Shown here piece after piece: positions 33,981 to 47,458 of a stretch of DNA of 64,000 nt (its first letter is position 1; each line of letters opens with the position of its first letter). Below the pieces are notes generated by a model that did not search any database, was not told the origin of the DNA, and worked only from the letters and a program-made list of their open reading frames with translations. The position numbers and the translations under genes are program-made. This stretch comes from Phaeosaccion multiseriatum (lineage: Eukaryota > Ochrophyta, other classes). Location of the stretch: the NCBI GenBank assembly GCA_965112735.1, contig OZ218950.1, positions 6,138,001 to 6,202,000 on the forward strand. Reading direction: 5' to 3'.

Positions 33981-36900
33981 TTCTCCCTCTCGCACGGTGC
34001 GACGAGAGACGTGGGCAGCGCACGAGAGCAGCGGGGAGAGAGCCACAGCGGTGCGGTACCGCTCGCTCAGGGCAGTGTCTCGAGCCATTGGAGGGGCAAG
34101 CACAGCGGACAGCATCCACTGGTCGAAGTGCTTCGCCAGTCCCAGCCCCTTGCCTTGGCTCTGTCCAGTGCTCATGCTCGGTTTGTGTGTTGCTACCTGG
34201 GTGTCGGTGCTGCCGCTGCTGCTGCTGCTGCTGCTGCCGCTGCTGCTGCTGCTGCTTGTTCCACCTGTACCTGTGGCTCTGTGGCTGTGGACACCTCCCT
34301 CCAGCCCTTCCTCCAGCACCTCGGTCACCACCTGCGCACAGGCACACAGGCACACACGCACACACGCACACACGCACACACACGCGCGCACACACACACA
34401 CCCACAGGCACACAGGGGGGGTCAGAGCTTCACTTCAGGATCGTGTCCACAGCAGTCACGCACACGCACGCACGCACGCACGCACGCACGTAAGGGTTGC
34501 CATAGTCCGGGGATTCGGCTCAACCTCCCAACCTGTATCACCAACTCACTCACATCCAACCTGTATCACCAGCTCACTCACATCCAACCTGTATCACCAA
34601 CTCACTCACATCCAACACATACGTGACCCTAGGCGGCACGAAGGTCTTGAAGAAGCTTGAAATCTTGCTTCGCCGCCACTCGGAGTTGTGCAGCAGCGCC
34701 GCTCGACGCGCGCGCGCTCCCGCTGGGTCCACAAGGTGGCAGGACCACAGCCGTTGGTGATATAGCAGTGAATCCTCGGAGGAAGGGGCTTCCGTTGTGA
34801 CTCTGCTGCTGCTCCTCGGGGGAGGAGGAGGGGGGAGGAAGGGGTTCAAATCGTCGTCTTCCCCTTTGTCATATACCCCTGTATCACCAACTGCTCCTGG
34901 CCCTTGCCCTCTTCCTCCTCCTCCCCCTCCTCCTCCTCCTCCTGCACTGCCGACCAGCACTTCTCGTGGCCTTGCCCCCCCCCCCAATAGGCTGGCAGAG
35001 ACGCTTCGAAGCCTCGCGGAGAACAAGAAGCTGGCCCTCGCCGCCTCCACAAAGCCCCTCAGCGTCGCCAGCATGTGATCCACGGACCACACCTCCTTAC
35101 TGATGCTGCTGGGCCGGGAGCGGAGAGCCAACCGAAAGATGGTGCACCCCAGGGGGGCTCCATTGCGTATACAGCTGGCGACGTCCGCGTCAGTGTCCGG
35201 GAGGGAGAGGAAGGAGCTGAACTGGTCCGGGAAGCGCTCGAACACATCTTCCTTCGACACGGCGTAACGTCGGGCTTGAGGACGATCGGGTTGTACGGCA
35301 CTTGGTGATACCGCACTTGGTGATACCGCACTTGGTGACGTCCTCGTCGTCGCCGTCGTCGTCTGTTGGTGCTGGGAAGAAGGCTGCCCTCCGGGTGCCT
35401 CCTTCGGCCCTCCTCCTCCTCCTCCTCCTCCTGCTGCTGCTGCTACTGCTGTATCACCAACCGCCGTACCCGCCCCAGGCTTCTCCGCCGTGAAGAGGAA
35501 CTGTCCACAGGGGTCGAAGAGGTGAAGCTGCCGTCCGCTCAGTACTTGCAGGCAGTCTGTCACGTGGAAGAGCGAGCACAGGCCTTGGCCGAAGGAGGGC
35601 ATGCTGTTGCCTTTGCTCCCACCGCCGGTGCTGCTACTACTCCCTCCTCCTCCACTACCGCTGCGACTCCGATCAACTTCCGAGTACTGCGCCCCCCCCC
35701 CCTCCTCCTCCTCCTCCTCCTCCTCCTCCTCCTCCTCCTACTCCTCCTCCTGTATCACCACCGTAGGCTGTAGTCGCCAGCCCTGCTGCCGTGGCCCTTC
35801 GACTCCCCGGCTTGAACACGGAGGAGGGGGCAAGGAGTCGAACAAGGTCTTCCGAGCCCAGGGCCACGCCTTCGAGCACCACAAAGAGGGAAGGGCCTTG
35901 GGCGGAGGAGAGGGCGGGGTGGACGAGAGACTGGGTAGGGCCGTCTAGTGGGGGAGGGGAGGGGAGGGGAGGGGAGGGGAGGGGAGGGGAAGGGAGGGGA
36001 GGGGAGGGAAAGAGGGTGAGAAGCTGAGATGCGAGGTACTTCACACACACGACCCTATTCCGCCTATTCACTTCAGCATCATTCATCCTGTATTCACCAC
36101 CTCCCCCCCCTCCTTCCTTGTCGCTTCCCTTCCCTTTCCCAAGTCTCCCTGTCCCATCCTTGCCATGCACACCTTCCTTGCGTGAACATAGTTATACTTT
36201 TGAAGTATATATATTAAAAAAAAAAATACATAAGTGTACGTATTAGGGTATATATAATAAAAAAGGGGCACACGCATCATGCTTACCTTCAGTGTTGAGG
36301 AAGAAGCGCACTCCTCTCGCCCCCACATCCTCCGCCGTCTCAAGACACTCCGCCAGCCACGCGTATGCCAATCGGTTGGACAGTTGGTTGTCCCCTGTGA
36401 CTCTGCTGCTGCTGCCGCTGCTGTCAGCTGTGACTCCTCGGACCCCCGGCGGGCGCGATGGAGAGGCCTCAAGCATGGCTCGGAGGGCGTTCGAAGAGGG
36501 ACAAGGAATGGCCTGCATTGAAGACTGAGGGGGGGGGGATGGCAGTGGATGGGGAGAAGGAGATGGCAGCGGATGGGGAGGGGGTGGGATGACAGTGGAT
36601 GGGGAGGGGGAGGGGGGTACGAGGCAGCCCCTTGTCACACTCTCTCCTTTACCTCTTTCAAAGCACACACGCCCCCTCCCCCATACACGCAAACACCACA
36701 CGCACATGCACGCCCACAAACACACACGCACACATACGCACACACACACATAAACGCGCACACACACACTCACAAACACATAAACGCGCATACACACATG
36801 CACACACACATAAGCGCGCACACACACATTTTCACACAAATAAACGCACACACACATAACGCACACGCACACACATAAACACACACACACACACAAGCAC

Positions 36901-39900
36901 ACACACATACACACACCCACACACATACACACATAAACGCACACATACACACATACACACATAAACGCACACATACACACATACACACACACACACGTTA
37001 TGCTACGCACCTGGTCGGCGAGAAGGAGGTCTCTCAGGCTTCGTACTCCGACGGCAGCTGCGTCTGCATTGGACACACCAGGGTGCACGAAGCGAAGGTG
37101 GACCTTGTTCTGAGGGGGGGGGGGCAGGGATAGATCAGAGAGGGAGCGAAAGGGAGAGCAGATATACACACACATATATATATATATATAGACATGGAGA
37201 GGGAGAGGAAGAGAGAGAGTGAGAGAGATAGAGAAAGGGAGGGAGGGAGAGAGAGAGGGAGAGAGGAAAGGAAGGGAGGGAGAGGAAGAGAGAGATGCCT
37301 CTAACGTCGCTCACCCTCTCAGGCCTGCCGATATCCTTGACCCCTTGCGCCTGGCACCCACCCACCCACCCACCCACCCTCTGTCCTGACACCCACCCAC
37401 CCTCTGTCCTGACACCCACCCACCCTCTGTCCTGACATCCACCCACCCTCTGTCCTGACACCCACCCACCCTCTGTCCTAACACCCAACCACCCTATGTC
37501 CTGAACCCCCCCCCACCCTCTGTCCTGACACCCACCCACCTGCAGGCTCTGTGACAGCCAAGGGGCGTCATCATATACCAACTCCTGCGCCCTAACGAGT
37601 TGGTGATACGGATAAGGCTTGTCCTCCCCAGGCACGAAGATGGTGGCCCCTTTGATGCCCTCCTTCTCGGCAGGGGACAGACGACCCAGAAGCTGGACCA
37701 TGCACAGAGCTAGAGAGAGGTGGTCCTGCTGCTGCTGCTGCTGCTGTATCACCAACTGCTGCTCCTGTGGCTGCTGCTGCTGCTGCTGCTGCTCGCTTTG
37801 CTGTGTGCGGAGTGTGGAAAGTACCTGAAGGTTGCGGAGGGTACAGTGGGAGGGGTGTGGTAGCTAAGTAGCTAAGTAGCTAAGTAGGCAGCTCAGCTCA
37901 GAGCAGCTCAGAGAGGGACTGACTGAGGCCATGCAGCCGATGGAGCAAGAGAAGGAAGGTACGGGTCCATGGTCATGGATAGAGAGGGAGGGAAGGGAAG
38001 GACACCGAAGGACGCCTACTCCTGCCATTCACCTGAACAAAGTCGCTGGGCGAGAAGGTCTGGCGAAAGCCAAATCCTGACACCAGGCTCTCGAAGCACA
38101 GAAGCTCGGCCGGCACCTGGTAGTTTCAGTTGCAGTGGTACGTCAGTTTCAGTATCACTTGGAAGCGTCCAAGCAGCCAGTGCGAATAAACTGAAACTGC
38201 ACCAAAGTCTCAAGACAACAAGAGACCTTGACATCATACGCTTTTCTCCTCACCTGATGCAGGAAGGGCTTGGCGTTTGCGGGTGCGTGCATCGCCACGC
38301 GATCGCTCGACACGAAACCGTCACCGACAAACACCCACCGGGGGGGCGGGGATGGCAATCCATGGCTCCTGCTCCTGCCAGTACCAGGGGGGCTTCTGCC
38401 GCAGAGGGGGGCCGCTACAGAGGAAGCGAAGTCCGACCCAGGGGTGGAGGCCAGGACCGACAGTTGCTGAGCAAAGTTGGGCATCGGGGATTGGGAAATT
38501 GGGTATTGTTGGGGGCGTTTGTGTATGTCAGCGATAGGGCTCTGTTTGCAAGAGGGCACATTACCGTGTACATGTGTGTGTGTGTGCGTGTGTGTACGTG
38601 TGTATGTGTGCATGTGTGTGTTTGTCTTTTGTGTGCAGGTGTGCGTCTGTGTGTGTATGTGCGCATGTGTATCAATCCCCCCCCCCCCCCCCGTACACAC
38701 AAACCTGATATATACGAGGAATGATGCCTGCCAGCTGCTGCCGTAGCACCAACTGCTGCTGAGGCGCTATCTGTAAAGACTCATACTTGGCGGCCAGGGC
38801 AACCAACTGCTTAGCCAACACGCCTCCCGGGATGGGCACATCCCAGTGGAACATCTTCTTGAGCACAGGGGAGCGCACGTCCCCTTCGAGGAGACCGAAA
38901 CTGTTGCTGCAAAACCAAGCGTCGTCCTACGTTGGCGGAAGGCAGGGGAGGGAGGGAGGGAGGGGGAGGGGCAGTTAGGGATGCAGGAGGAGGAGGAGGA
39001 GGAGGAGGAGGAGGAGAAGGAGGAGGAGGAGGAGGGGGAGGAGGAGGAGGAGGAGGAGGAGGAGGAGGAGGAGGAGAAGCAGGAGGAGGAAGAAGAGGAG
39101 AAGGAGGAGGAGGAGGAGGAGGAGGAGGAGGAGGAGAAGCAGGAGGAGGAAGAAGAGGAGAAGGAGGAGGAGGAGGAGGAGGAGGAGGAGGAGGGGAAGG
39201 AGGAGGAGCAAGAGGAGAAGGGTGGTGGTGGTGGTGGTGGTGGTGTGGTGGTGGTGGTGGTGGTGGAGGAGGAGGAGGAGGAGGAGGAGGAGGAGGAGGA
39301 GGAGGAGGAGGAGGAGGAGGAGGAGGAGGAGGAGGAGGAGGAGGAGGAGGAGGAGGAGGAGGAGGAGGAGGTGGTGGAGGAGGAGGAGGAGGAGGAGGAG
39401 GAAAAGGAGACACAGATGGTAGCAGAAGGGGGGGGGGGGTTCGCATTCTCTCTCGCTCTCTTGGGACTTACTTGTGGCCGGATGGAGTGAGGAGCCCCCA
39501 TTCTCCCCTCTGAGGCCCCGCCGCCGCCTGCTGCTCCTCCTCCTGTATCACCAACTGGTACGGCGGCCCAAGGAAGGAGAGGGCTTGGTGGCTCACTCAG
39601 GGCAGGCAGCCAAGCGATCTGGCGCAACTCATCGACAAAGGCGTTGGCCGGCCGAGAAGGAGGCTCGCCCTGTCGCCGCTGTTTCGCCACCTGCTGCTGC
39701 TGCTGCTTCTTCTTCTCTTGCCGCCTCTGGCGCTCTTGCTCTCCCTCCGACAAGACCGCATCCAGGTCCACGACCGCCCCCGTATCTACACGTGCATCCG
39801 TTGGTGATACACCAGTAGGTGCAACACCCGAAGAAAAGTCGCCAAACTCCTCCTCCTCCTCCTCCTCCTCCTCCTCCTCCTCCTCCTCTTCTTCTTCGTC

Positions 39901-41348
39901 TTCTTCTTCTTCACCATACCCCCCTCCCGCCCCTACTCCTCCTCCTCCTCCTCCTCCTCCACCACCACCACCCTCCTCCTGCAGGTACCACTCTGCCCCG
40001 TCCCCCGCGCTCCTCAGCAGCTCCTCTGCTCGTAAGTCGACGAACCGCAACAGCTCGTGGGCACGCTTCCTCACCACTTGGGGTGTCGCTTCCTCCTCCT
40101 CCTCATTTGGTGACTTACTAAGAGCATCACGATGGGCAGCGGGCGAGGCGAAGAACGCCGCAATCGATCGCGCCCCTGTTCGTTCGTTCCACACGTGAGT
40201 GAGTGAGGGAATGAGTGAGTGAATGCGTGAGTGAGTGAGTGAGGGAGTGAGTGAGTGCGTGCGTTTGTGAGTGAGTGAGGAAGGGGAGTGAGGTAAAGAA
40301 AAGCTATCCTCTACTCCTCTCACCCTCGAGCACCCCCTGGCAAGTGAGTGAGTCCCTCAGACCAAGGTCCCTCAGACCCTCCAGCACCGCAGGAGAGGCG
40401 CACAGAAGAGAGGAGGGGAAGGCCTCCCCGCCCAGCAGCCGCCGCAGCTCGGGCACCTAAGCATGATGACGATAAGATGGGGTTGGCAGTGGATGGGCGA
40501 TGGGGGATGGGGAGTGGACAGGGGATGGGAGTGGAAGGGCAGTGGATGGCAGAGGATGGCAGTGGATGGGCAGGGGAGGGGGGATGGCAGTGGATGGGCA
40601 GTGGATGGAAGAGGATGGCAATGGATGGGTAGGGGAGGGGGGATGGCAAAGAGTGAGGGATGGCAGTGGATGGACAGGGGATGGAAGAGGATGGCAATGG
40701 ATGGGCAGTGGAAGGATCTGGGCTGAGACCAAAGGGAGAAGGCAGTACATGGGGCGACGACCGACCTGTGGGTCATAGAGCTGAGCAGGTAGGCAGTAGT
40801 CGCCAAGCCCGTTGGGTACGAAGGGCGTCGATCGGAGCGTGTCAAGCAGACTCGGATCGTCTCTACTGAGGTCCGAGAGCTCCACCAGCATCCTGTACGC
40901 CGCCCTGTCCAGGCTCGCCTTCCCCTTGGGCACCATCCCAGGGTCAGAAACCCTCCCCGCTCCTGTCCTTGCTCTTCCTCCTCCTCTGCTGCTCGCACCC
41001 GCCCCACAAGCAGCAGTTGGTGATACTGCGGCCATGCGGGGCACGACGAAGCCCTTGTAAAAGGCGCCCCTCTCCAGCCTTTGCACCCCCAAGAAAGAGC
41101 ACAGCGCCACCGCCGCAGCGTCTCCATCGGGCAGGCAGAGGAAGCAGCTACTCTCCCCATCCACTGCCATCCCCCCTTCCCTCCCTTCCTTCAGGTCCAT
41201 GAGTAGAGCAGGGTCGGTACCCTCAGGGGCGAGGTATACGCGTCTCTGTCTGTCGTCGCTGTCGTCGTCGTGGTTGGACAACATGTCGGAGTACACAACC
41301 GGCACTGGTGTTGGTGCTTCACGTGTTGGTAGTACACTGCTGCTGGTG

Positions 41349-41379
<31 letters not shown>

Positions 41380-41852
41380 CTGACTGTAGAGCAGCATCCG
41401 AGGCTCCTTCTGAGGAGGAGGAGGAGGAGGAGGAGGGATACATGGGGTATATGGGCAGGGCGCGAAGGAGAGACACCAGACAAGGGTCCAGGCCTCCCAG
41501 TGGAGAGTCTTGGAACATGTTGTGCTGTGTCTTTGAGTCTCCCCGGCTCTGCCCCTGCTGCCGCAGGAGGGGCGATGCGAGGTGGCTGCTGACACGGCTG
41601 CTGCCCCCTGGCTGGCGTCGTCCCCCACCCCCACCTCCACCCTGCTGCTGCTGTATCACCAACTGCTGCTGTTGCGCTGCATGCACCTCCCGGCTGAAGA
41701 AGACGCGAAGAGCGTCCCTTCCTTCGCTGGCCATTCCACGGAACACCTTCCTGATTCGACTCAGTGTGTCTGCGTGCAGATGCCCATGCTCCTGTCCCTG
41801 CCCCTGCTGTGGGAGAGGGGCGCTGGCATCCAAGATACCGAAGGCCGCCCTG

Positions 41853-41889
<37 letters not shown>

Positions 41890-44800
41890 GTGGGACGTGG
41901 GGAAGGGGAGAGGAGGGGTATAGGGGTATATATGTTTAGGTTGTGCAGGTGGTGTGCCAAGGGTGGAATGTTTGGTAAGCCAAGCCTCGCCAAGCGCCAA
42001 TCATTGACTGACAAACCTCACCTGCCCGTCCCTACCTGTCCACGCGCCAAGCCACGTACCGTTCCATCTCTACCAAACCACCCCAGCCCCCCCCCTCCTC
42101 CCCTCCCTCATTCCCTCATTCCCTCCTCCCTCCTCGTCCCCCTCTCACTCCCTCACAACCAAACCCCTCTCCTCCCCTCCCTCATTCCCTCCTTCCTCCT
42201 CGTCCCCCTCTCACTCCCTCACAACCAAACCCCCCTCCTCCCCTCCCTCATTCCTTCCTCCCTCCTCCCTCCTCGTCCCCCTCTCACTCCCTCACAACCG
42301 AACCCCCCTCCTCCCCTCCCTCATTCCTTCCTCCCTCCTTCCTCCTCCTCCCATTCTCACTCCCTCACCTGAGTGCGTTAAGGACCCCCCCCACGTCGCA
42401 CTCGTTAACGTAGCTCAGCACGAGGGGGTTGAGGGCCGCGTTATGACCGAGCGCGGCGGAGTCCAGGACCCACACACCGAGCTGAGAGAGGACCGTCCGC
42501 AGGGCGGGGGGCATCTTCATCATATCAGTGTTGGTGCTATTGCTGTTGTTGGTGGTGTTGGCGTCGTTGCTGTTGGTGTTGGTGTTGGTGTTGGTACCGT
42601 TGTTGCCGCCATCTGTAGACGTTGTGAGTCTCGAGCCTCTCGAGGAGGTTAGTAGGGATGACGACGACGATGATGATGATGATGCTGAGGATGCTGAGGA
42701 TGGCAGTGGATGGGAGGAGGAGGAGGAGGAGGAGGCCCTACTACTCAGCGGGCTTACGACGGGCATGCCCTTGGAGAGAGCAAGGAGCACTCTCACTTTG
42801 TCCGTGCCTACCCCACCGACGGCGGGCAGCACCGGCCACCCCCCCTCTTCGAACAGCGACAACGTGCTGCTGCCGCTACCTGTCATTCTGCCATCTGTGA
42901 CTCCGCTGCTGCTGGATGTAGAGCTGCTGCTGTGGCTGCTGTTGCTGTTATTGCTGTTGTTGATGCTACTACTTCCGCCCTCTGTAATGTACCGCCACAA
43001 CAGCGCGATCCACTCCTCCGAAGGCTGACGGGGACGCACATCGCCTAAGCCAGGCGCCCAGGCCACCTGCATGCAAGGGTCGGAGGATGGAGGCATCGTA
43101 ATACAAGGTCGTTTGAGTTTGAGTTTGAATTTGAGTTCAAATTCGAGTTCGACTGTTTGACTTTGACTTTGAGTTTGAGTTTGTTTGACCTGATCTTCCA
43201 GCAGACTCCCTGCTACAGGTAGGGGCCCGCCCTTTCTGGGGTGGGCATCTGAGCTCTCGAGTGAGGGACTCACATACGCTCAAGCCTCCACTCACTCGCT
43301 CGCTCACCCACCCCAAGCCCCCGGTGCTGGCGATTGATGTATCGAGTCAAAAGAACTTGAAAAGAGCACACCCCTCTCCCTCCCTCCCTCACCCACTCCC
43401 TCCCTCACTCACTCACTCACTCACTCACTCACTCACTCACACTGCACCCCACCAAACGCCGCTCACCAGGCGGGCCCAAGACACACACACAAACAAGTAC
43501 GTAATGCTTAGGTTGATTCCCATAGGGTCAACATAATGTAACCGCCCACTCACCAATGAAACTCCATGCCAGGCCTGGGGCAGCACGAGACGAAGCAGCG
43601 ACACGAAGGCCGGACTCGTCAGTGGCCCGACGTTACTCAGGGAGTGCAGGCGGGGGTCGGAGAGCAAAGAGCGGAGAGGGGGAGGGAGGTCCTCCAGGGG
43701 CTCGATCAAGAACTTTCCAGCTCCACTGCCCGATGTGAATGTTGCGCCTCCACTCCCGCTGCTGCTGCTGCTGCCCTTGCTGCTGCTGCTGCTCTTGCTG
43801 CTGCTGCTGTTGGTGATACCACTGCTTGACTCCTCTTGCTTAAGCGCGAGAGAGTCCAGGTCCACAAGAAGGGTACGCTCCAGCGGAGAGGACAGGAAGA
43901 AGGAGGCAACAGCACCACCTTCCCCCCCTCTTCCTCCGGTGCCAGCTGTGACAATACCACCACCACCACCACTACCACCGCCACCTCCTCCTCCTCCTCC
44001 TCCTCCTCCTCCTCCTTCGTCGCACCCACTCCCGCTACTGCTCGAGGGAGAGGAAGAAGGAGGGGCAGTAATGCGGGCGAGGCCGCCGTCCGCCAGAGGC
44101 AAGAAAGGCATCCCGAGCAGCTCCGAGTACGTCTCAGGGGTTAGGTCCGAGGCCACCAGAGACAGCAAGAATAGCGCATTGCTCCGTCCCCGCCCCGGTG
44201 GAGCACCAGGGATGGCACCAGACAGGCAGTCGTGAGGCCGCTGGCGTCGGAAGTGCGTCCTCAGGAATGCCGGTGTGGCCTCTGCGCCGAAGCATTTGTG
44301 CTTGACGAGAACGCGTAGGAGCGGGGCAGGCAGACGCACCACGGGAACACCCTCCTCCAGGAGGATGTCGTAAATGCCCCTCTCTGACTGCTGCTGCTGG
44401 ATCACCAATTGCTGCTGCTCCTCCTCTGCCGTCTGTGACTCTCCCTTCTTGTCTGTGGCTGCTGAATCACTAACTGTTACGGCTTTCATCGCCTCCGGAG
44501 CAGAAGCAGCAGTAGTAGCAGCAGCAGCAGCACTCATACTAGAGCCACCAGATGACACCACCTCCCCCTCCACCACGACGCAGCGGGCCGGACTCAGCCA
44601 CACCCCCCCCTTGACAGCCGAGTACATGACCGGCCTGTCCCTTAGAGAAGTGAGCATAGAGGCCATCACCACCGACCACGGCTTTGGCACGGGGGTCAAG
44701 GGGAGGAGGGAGAGGGCCTGGGGGCCGAAGCCGAGCATCTGAGCCGCCTCCTGTGCTCGAGGAGGGGGATGGAGGGAGGGAGGAGGGGGGGAGGGAGGGA

Positions 44801-47363
44801 GGGACGGACGGAGCAAAGGAGAGAAACGGAGAAGGTTGAGGGATGTAGGGTGTAGCAGATGACGATTCACACTCTCCCCTCTCCTGTTCCTTCGTTCCTC
44901 CTACCCTCCCCCCCTCCGTTCCTCCCTTCCCAACCCTTCCTCTCCCCTCTCCTAGCCCGCCCGCCCGCCCGCCCTCCCTCCCTCCCTCCCTCCCTCCCTC
45001 CCTCCCTCCCTCCCTCCCTCCCTCCATCCCTCCCTCCCTCCATCCCTCCCTCCCTCCATCCCTCCCTCCGTTCCTCCCTTCCCAACCCTTCCTCTCCTCT
45101 CTCCTAGCCCGCCCTCCCTCCCTCCCTCCCTCCCTTCCTCCCTTTCTTCCTCCCTCCCTCCCTCCCTATCTCTCTCTCTCACCTGAAAGAGGTGCGCGTA
45201 GATAGGTCCAATAACGTCGCGCATAAGGTAAAAGTTCCACTCGCTCCGTCTCTTGCCCTCCCCTGCCATGTCCTCTCCGAACCAAATGTCTCTGCGATTG
45301 CTGCTCAGCTCAAAGTACCTGAGGGAGGGAGGGAGGAAGGGAGGGAGTGAGTGAGTGAGGGAGAGGGAGGGGGGGAGTTAGTGAGGAGTGAGTGCGTGAA
45401 AAGTGAATGAGTGAGCCCTGAATGAGTGAACCCTTCCTTCCTTGATTCCCCTGTTTCCTTCCTCCTTCCTCCTTCCTCCTCCCCTCCTCCTCCATTCCTC
45501 ACACTCCCCCCCCCCTATCCTTCCTCCATCTTTCCCTCCCTCCCTCCCTCCCTCCCTCCCTCCCAACCCTCCACCCACCCATTGATGTGCACCGGCATGT
45601 GCACGCCCACAGGGAGCGGCAGGAAGCAAAAGCCCATTCCCTGCAGAGGCGCGTCGGAAGGCCTCGACAAGAGCGTGCCATTGCGGCGAATGTGCGCAGC
45701 GGCCCCGCCCCAGGGGATAAACTTCATGTGCCTGTGATTAGTTTGGGGCGGAAGGAGAGGGGGAGAGAGAGAGACCTATCAAAAAAAGGAGGAACAGTAC
45801 AGTTTCGAGTTTCGATCAGAGTGTCGATGTAAAAAATCGCTCATGTCGGACTCAGTATCGAACATATCTATATATCAATGTCGACACCATACCCACCTGT
45901 GCTTGGGGTCGCACGCCATGGTCCTTGCCTGCCCTCCTCCCAAGCCCACACACACCAGGAACTCGTCCACCGTCTCCGTCGGGCCTGTATCACCAACTGC
46001 TGCTGCCGTATCACCAACTGCTGCGGCTGCTCGCTCACCCCTGGACTCTGCTACAGCCATGGCCACCTCTGCATCCAGCTCCTCCTCGTCTTCACCATCT
46101 GTGATCCCCGTCTCGCTTCCTCCCCTCCCGTCTCCTCCTCCTCCTCCTCCTCCTCCTCCCGACAAAGCTGCTGCCCCCTCCTTCTTCGCCTGCTGTATCA
46201 CCAACTGCTTCCCTCCCTTACCCCCCTTGCCCTCTTCCTCCCTAAAGGAGATGGTGACAGTGCGTACCACCGTAGGCAGGTCCTCTTGCGGCGTCTGCTG
46301 AAGCTTGGCATAAAAGCCCTCTTTGGAGAGTGGGGAGGAGGGGCTGCCGTAGATGAAGCGAGGGATGGCATCCCAAGGGTTGAAACCGTCGCCGTCGGAT
46401 ACACTACGCGTCACGTGGTACTGGGGGAGGGAGGAGGGGGGGAGGGAGAGCAGGGTGAGGTTTGTGTGTGTGTGTGCGTGTGTGTGCGTTTGCTTGTGTG
46501 TGTGCGAGAGAGAAAAGTGAGAGAGAGACGCACTCACCCACCCACCCACCTACCCTGTCCTGACACCAACCCACCCTCTGTCCTGACATCCACCCACCCT
46601 CTGTCCTGACACCCACCCACCCTCTGTCCTCACACCAACCCACCCTCTGTCCTGACACCCACCCACCCTCTGTCCTGAAACCCACCCACCCCTCTGTCCT
46701 GACACCCACCCACCCTCTGTCCTGACACCTACCCACTCTCTGTCCTGACACCCACCCACCCACCCACCCACCCTCTGTCCTGACACCCACCCACTCTCTG
46801 TCCTGACACCCACCCACCCACCCACCCACCCACCCTCTGTCCTGACACCCACGCACTCACCTGCAGTCTGGGTTCTGTGTCCCCATCCTCCAAGAGATAC
46901 ACCTCCACGCGGCTAACGTGGCGAAGGAAGAGCAAGAAGCGATGTGCCTGCTCCTTGAACTGAGTGAGTAGGCTGTGTACATCGCGCGTGTCCTCGTAGC
47001 TGGCTTGACTGATCTCGCTGTCCCTCGCCTATGTTGCAATGAGGCCGGTGGTGGGCGGGTGGGTTTTAGTGTAGGTTTGATGCAAGAGATAGACTGAATG
47101 GACTGATGGTGCGGGTGTGCCGAGGCTCAGAGTCAGTTAGGTTAACGTTAGTTAGCAAGAAGGAGAGGAGAGAAGAGAAGAGCAGAGCAAAGCATACTTT
47201 TCTGTCAACAAGGCACACTATCATGGTGTTCGATACTGACAATCCTGGTAAGGTCACATCAACTGAAAACGAAAACTAAGTGTAGTTCACAACACGTGAT
47301 CATGACAAGACACTACTTCGTAGTACATAACACTACAAAAAAAACCACCCACATACACACACG

Positions 47364-47458
<95 letters not shown>

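Larger units (their letters stand above)
32540..37824 (-). other. Sacsin repeat 3, degenerate ATP site
   Basis: Exon 28 has [17 protein letters not shown], the same lead-in as repeat 2. Exon 29 reads [18 protein letters not shown] then RGVRFFL where the other repeats have [11 protein letters not shown]: the N-box Asn is Thr and the first Asp is Glu. Exon 31 has [14 protein letters not shown] in place of the glycine box and [14 protein letters not shown]. Exon 33 has [14 protein letters not shown] in place of the [14 protein letters not shown] block. This repeat probably keeps the fold but not ATP hydrolysis. Confidence 0.75.
20451..39471 (-). other. Exon list of the sacsin-like gene, 3' half
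   Basis: Remaining exons in transcript order: 38926-38705, 38466-38254, 38116-38033, 37824-37540, 37109-37011, 36524-36287, 35944-35742, 35686-34610, 34331-33928, 33621-32540, 32075-30057, 29673-29477, 28556-28333, 28169-28059, 27584-27515, 27174-26904, 26676-26247, 26005-25693, 25353-25183, 24772-24590, 24292-24150, 23556-23259, 22760-22416, 22110-21346, 20899-20786 and 20597-20451 (stop). The intron 35741-35687 would be only 55 bases and is the least certain; the alternative is a length change in the GGA tract. Confidence 0.75.

Noticed and set aside
46404-46856. ORF with repeated [14 protein letters not shown] peptide on the minus strand
   Set aside because: It is the translation of an intronic minisatellite; the unit has no stop in this frame. 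The exons on both sides splice past it in phase.
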